DNA of 64,000 bases from Whitmania pigra (taxonomy: Eukaryota > Annelida > Clitellata > Hirudinida > Haemopidae), in the NCBI GenBank assembly GCA_021613335.1, contig JAJTWR010000359.1:167001-231000 (forward strand). The letters are read 5' to 3'. Positions 61,101 through 64,000 of the stretch are shown piece after piece (position 1 is the stretch's first letter; each line of letters begins with the position of its first letter). The notes under the pieces were generated by a model, which saw only the letters and a list, made by a program, of their open reading frames with translations, had not been told where the DNA came from and searched no databases. A program made the position numbers and the translations under genes.

Positions 61101-64000
61101 ACTGGAGAAGAAAATGAGAGGCATTTATACGCCTCTTATGGCCAGGAAGATGGTCCTCTTTATCGAGGATTTCAGTACCCCGGCCAAGGAACTCTACGGC
61201 GGTCGGCCCCCGCTCGAGTTCATCAGTTTTTGGATAAATTATGGATTCCTCTACGACAGAATGCAGCAATCGAAGAAATTTATAAAAGTGAGATATTCAT
61301 TAAAGATTTATAATAATCTTCCAGTTTGCACTCGAGTTTGCCTCGTAGGATGTTGTGTTGATGGCCGCTTGCGATCCAGCCGGGGGCGGTCGCCCGAGCA
61401 TCATTCCGAGGCTGCAAAGCAAATTCCATGTCATTTCCATCCTTCTACCTCAAGTTCGGCATTTTCTACACTTTCAAATATACACCTTGCATATTCGTAT
61501 TTTTAAAGAATTTTTGAAAAATCACTACCTTTTCCATTTTATGAATTTTCCCACAGGATTCCCAAATTAAGAGAATTTTTAGTACAATGCTTTCTCACAA
61601 ATTACAAGATTTTGAAGAAGATTTAAAATTACTGTCTGAAGCTTTTACTATGGGTTCAATTGAGTTCCACAAAGCTATCAGTGCCAAACTCCTGCCAGTT
61701 CCTGCCAAAATTCATTACACATTTAATATGAAAGATATTTCAAGGGTTGCAATAATCTTATTTTATTTATCTTACTTAACATTTGGATTAATTATCAATA
61801 TTTTTAATTATAAATAATAATTTATCTCGAATTCTGAACTAAACTTAAAATTATTGACAAGTGAAGTTAATTTGCAGGTATTTGCTGGATTGATGAGAAT
61901 AAAGAAGAGCTATCATGAAAATAAAGGAATTTTATGTCGACTTTGGATTCATGAATTGTTCAGGTTAAAATTGGGAAAATTGGGCTTAAATAATAGTCGA
62001 AGTCTGACATTTTAGAATGTTTTCAGAGTGTACCATGATAGGCTTATTTGTGATAAGGATAGAGAGATCTTTGTGAACATATTGGCAGAAAAGCTCGGTA
62101 ATATATTCGACATAACTTACCACAACATCTGCAAAGATAAAGTTCCCCCAATCTTCAGTTAGATATTTTTTTATTTTGATGGCTCAAGATTTAAGGGGAC
62201 CCGTAATATTTAATACACTTGTTGTAATTAACTGCCAACGTTTTATAGGTGATCTTATGAATGAAGATCAGATATACGAGGACCATCACAACATGCAGGC
62301 ATTAAGAGAGGCCATGAAAGAATGTCTCGAACATTACAACGACATTCCCTCAAACATCTCCATGGATCTTGTGCTATTCAATTTTGCAGTTGAAAATGGT
62401 AGACAGTTTTTTTTTCACAGTTTCTTGGATCTTTAATGGAGTACTTGATTCATTGATTCAGTAACGAGGATTACTAGAGTCTTGGCTCAGCCAAGAGGTC
62501 ACATGATCCTCGTGGGCATCGGAGGCAGTGGAAAAAGAAGCCTCTCGAGATTAGCCACGTTCATTTGCAAATACCAAATATTAGAAGTCAAAATCTCCAA
62601 AAGCTACAGAGTTAAAAATTTCAGAAGAGGTTTTTTACATGAAATGTTTTTTTTTAAACAGATGTTTGATGTGTGATTTAAGTCTCTTAAGTAATATTTA
62701 CAGCTTTAAAATTTGTTGGACCGTTACGTTCCATTGCAAGAGGCTGTTTTTGTTGTATTGTTGTTAAAATACTAATTGAAATGTGTTATAAATCTCTAGA
62801 TCAAAAGTAACTGATAAGTTGAAATTCATTGTTATTGTCAGGAATTAGTTAAAAAAATTAAATTAAATTCAAGTAAAAAATAAACAGCAAAATATTTCTT
62901 CACAATAAATTTAATTCTTCATGTTAGATCTCCAGAAAGTCTACAACATGGTGGGAGTGGAGAACAAAAAGGTGGTTCTTCTGCTTGGTGAAGCTGAGAT
63001 GATGGGGAGCGCTTTGATGGAGGATCTCGACTGTTTGTTGACCATCGGTGAAGTCCCAAATCTCATTAAATATGACAGCATGTTGGAGGTGAGATTAGTG
63101 CAAAGTCACTATTGATCGCATTTGCACGATGAAGCATGATTACTCTAATTGAATCTTCAGGAGCAGTTGGCAGACGACATGAGGAATGAAGGCATCGAGG
63201 TAAATCGACAGTCTGCAATAGACTACCTGATCGATAGGGTTCAGAACAATTTGCATGTCATTCTTTGCATGTCGCCCGTTGGGGAACATCTCAGGTAGTT
63301 CATTTAATTGTGTTCCAATTATTTGATTCCAATGTTTGACTAATTAATTAAGGACTTACATTCTAAACTAGCTAAGAATTAATATGATGTTGTTTTTTTA
63401 GGAAATTAATAAAGACATATCCATCCTTAATCAGAGAAACAACCATCAATTGGTTGGGTGAATGGCCTCATGATGCACTCCTTGATGTTGCAGAGAAGTA
63501 TTTTGATGCCCCTGAAATAAGCAAGGAATTGGAGGTTTGTTCGCTTATATATAAAGTCATTTTAATGACAATATTCAGTAAAGGTCTTCAACTTTTATAG
63601 CCAAAGATAAGACCCAATTTAGTAAAGATGATCGCATTTGTGCATACAACAGCAGTTTCCTATGCTGCAAAATCTATTGATGAACTAAGGATGTGTGCTT
63701 TTGTCACTCCTACAAACTATTTTGAATTCATTGAATGCTTCAAGATGTGAGTCATCATTATATCATTTCAGCACTTTCTTATTTCATACTTAGTTTAAGC
63801 TAATCTTTGCCTATATTTTTGTGGGTCTTGTGGCAATTGTTTGATTATTTATTAATTCCAGGTTTCTTCAGGAGAAGAAAGAGGACATTCAGAGCAATGA
63901 AATGAAGCTGAAGAATGGATTGTGGAAGATTGATGACACAAAGTCAAAAGTGGAGGCCATGACAATTGAATTGGTCGATGCCAAGAGGAACGTAGAAAAG
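43426..64000 (+). CDS. DNAH2: DNAH2, axonemal inner-arm dynein heavy chain (3' part outside window)
   Basis: Force-generating ATPase of a ciliary inner dynein arm. Sixty exons join in frame from ATG 43426, covering the tail, linker, AAA1, AAA2, AAA3, AAA4 and the first residues of the stalk; roughly the last 45 percent is beyond base 64000. Many stretches match vertebrate DNAH2 almost position by position, for example [57 protein letters not shown] and [24 protein letters not shown]2 is preferred over other paralogues because the tail also matches, and tails are paralogue-specific. Several ATPase-loop residues are atypical (see findings). No stop or frameshift was needed. One GC-AG intron (donor 49050). 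Confidence 0.93.
46081..46268 (+). repeat. 94 bp tandem duplication in DNAH2 intron 9
   Basis: Two head-to-tail copies, 46081-46174 and 46175-46268, both starting TTTTAAAATACTGAAGATTT and ending ATTATAGAGTTA, differ at only a few positions (for example TAGCTACCACACA versus TAACTACCAGAAA). The high identity implies a recent local duplication. It does not touch the splice sites at 46061 and 46367. Confidence 0.9.
49590..49629 (+). repeat. Stray 40 bp copy of a DNAH2 exon-22 segment within intron 20
   Basis: This intronic stretch matches exon positions 50409-50448 at 38 of 40 bases and encodes the same residues, [13 protein letters not shown]. It lies 21 bp after the exon-20 donor at 49568, has no acceptor of its own, and reading through reaches a stop soon after. 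It is therefore a displaced fragment rather than an exon. Confidence 0.85.
52167..53640 (+). other. DNAH2 intron 27 with a SINE-A copy
   Basis: The longest DNAH2 intron in the window (1.47 kb). Mostly unique AT-rich DNA, plus a sense SINE-A at about 53310-53465: head GTTGGCTGAATGGGTTACAT then GCCTGCAT, core GGCAGTCATGGCAACAG, GTGTCGTGTTAGAAACC in the box B area and tail CTGATGCTATGCATATGATG then CTATATAAATG. Confidence 0.75.
53641..56241 (+). CDS. DNAH2: DNAH2 exons 28-35: linker region (DHC_N2-like)
   Basis: Exons 53641-53763, 53848-54068, 54137-54317, 54609-54747, 54819-55036, 55119-55217, 55298-55423 and 56131-56241. Diagnostic linker motifs are [46 protein letters not shown] and [20 protein letters not shown] then P. 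The linker swings to give the power stroke. The introns at 53764-53847 (84 bp, in frame) and 54069-54136 (68 bp) were set by gap-free agreement with vertebrate DNAH2. Confidence 0.9.
55876..56060 (+). mobile_element. SINE-A copy in DNAH2 intron 34
   Basis: Head AAGTGCAGGTTGGCAAAATG then GGTAGTG, core GCAGTGGTAATAACTG, box B-like GTGTCGTGTTTGCAACCC, stem GCGCCCTCAGGTAGGGGTGC, and tail ATGGATCAATTAAGAAGTGC then CTTCACATCC and AAGGCACTCAAAAATCAGC. This is the most complete tail version of the family and was used to recognise fragments elsewhere. Confidence 0.78.
56396..58465 (+). CDS. DNAH2: DNAH2 exons 36-40: AAA1 motor domain
   Basis: Exons 56396-56688, 56846-57035, 57200-57380, 58103-58230 and 58313-58465. 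Contains [20 protein letters not shown], Walker [20 protein letters not shown] (56901-56930 for the loop), the conserved VVVNCSE, Walker [10 protein letters not shown] and the downstream [22 protein letters not shown]1 is the main ATP-hydrolysing site. The Walker A and B residues are intact, but the sensor-I loop reads [16 protein letters not shown] where dyneins have [16 protein letters not shown]. Intron 57381-58102 has no recognised content. Confidence 0.92.
58534..60631 (+). CDS. DNAH2: DNAH2 exons 41-47: AAA2 domain
   Basis: Exons 58534-58659, 58825-59043, 59317-59434, 59565-59701, 59771-59911, 60144-60296 and 60387-60631. Walker A is [16 protein letters not shown] (GxxxxGKT intact), Walker B region [20 protein letters not shown], then [12 protein letters not shown] and the sensor segment [14 protein letters not shown]. 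The last exon gives the strongly conserved [23 protein letters not shown]2 binds but normally does not hydrolyse ATP. Confidence 0.92.
60789..61963 (+). CDS. DNAH2: DNAH2 exons 48-52: AAA3 domain with altered Walker A
   Basis: Exons 60789-60987, 61063-61287, 61349-61453, 61557-61745 and 61878-61963. Begins [17 protein letters not shown], with phosphate-loop [17 protein letters not shown] at 60886-60936, where the usual glycine before Lys is Ser. Walker B is [16 protein letters not shown] (family: FMDDLNMPAKD type), then [18 protein letters not shown]. The sensor segment is [18 protein letters not shown] rather than MAAMGPPGGGRTVISPRL. AAA3 is the regulatory ATPase site that gates AAA1. Confidence 0.9.
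62027..63746 (+). CDS. DNAH2: DNAH2 exons 53-59: AAA4 domain
   Basis: Exons 62027-62157, about 62249-62398, 62462-62629, 62928-63088, 63161-63294, 63402-63534 and 63601-63746. Walker [18 protein letters not shown] matches the AAA4 pattern. The Walker B region reads [20 protein letters not shown] then LDCLL, whereas dyneins have the hhFxDTQIxxExFLEDINxLL pattern, so the aspartate and catalytic glutamate positions are changed; the following TIGEVPNL is normal. Later landmarks [19 protein letters not shown] and [18 protein letters not shown] are intact. Confidence 0.9.
63862..64000 (+). CDS. DNAH2: DNAH2 exon 60: start of the stalk coiled coil
   Basis: [20 protein letters not shown] and onward to the window edge is the first helix of the antiparallel coiled coil that carries the microtubule-binding tip. 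It begins in phase from 63746 (AT|G). Truncated by the end of the window. Confidence 0.88.

Noticed and set aside
61355..61570. ORF reading through 61453 into the next intron
   Set aside because: The DNAH2 donor at 61454 and acceptor before 61557 restore the conserved [12 protein letters not shown] continuation.

Overview
Metazoan nuclear DNA, AT-rich and intron-dense. Coding exons are mostly 60-300 bp, separated by GT-AG introns that are often only 50-150 bp. It contains animal-specific genes (the neuronal E3 ligase MYCBP2/PAM/Highwire, an axonemal dynein heavy chain, a BTB-BACK-PHR protein), tRNA-derived SINEs, hAT and Tc1/mariner transposons and a non-LTR retrotransposon. It is probably an invertebrate with a compact, fast-evolving genome; I cannot name the phylum from this window alone. 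All recognised genes are on the + strand.

Layout: (1) 68-22655, MYCBP2, entering the window already inside the gene. I could splice about 53 exons in frame from the RCC1-like domain to the stop codon. The last exon is a giant intronless block of 4.5 kb carrying the DOC, B-box, RING and tandem-cysteine ligase domains, and it holds one reading-frame break near 20.86 kb. MYCBP2 introns contain a degenerate LINE, several SINEs and a deleted hAT copy. (2) 22.66-28.7 kb, 3' UTR, a 330 bp ATT microsatellite and two complete but inactivated hAT elements with terminal inverted repeats (TIRs) and 8 bp target-site duplications (TSDs). (3) 28866-31022, a small ten-exon gene whose exons join into an uninterrupted 359-residue leucine-rich-repeat protein, only weakly resembling the ZYG11 family. 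(4) 31.6-39.6 kb, a transposon graveyard with nested insertions: a SINE split by a hAT that itself contains a Tc1/mariner relic and another SINE, then a hAT inside a hAT, then further transposase debris. (5) 39772-42763, a BTB-BACK-PHR gene of the BTBD1/2/3/6 type. (6) 43426 to the window end, DNAH2, an inner-arm dynein heavy chain: 60 exons in frame from the start codon through the tail, linker and AAA1-AAA4, leaving the window at the start of the stalk coiled coil.

Functionally, MYCBP2 (RCR-type E3 ligase of axons and synapses) and the BTB-PHR protein (probable CUL3 substrate adaptor) both belong to ubiquitin signalling and share the PHR domain, while DNAH2 is a ciliary motor; nothing suggests co-regulation. 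The most unusual biology is in the dynein, where several normally invariant ATPase-loop residues in AAA1, AAA3 and AAA4 are replaced although the frame is intact, and in the layered SINE/hAT insertions whose TSDs allow the order of events to be read. I found no CRISPR array, operon, rRNA or functional tRNA gene.
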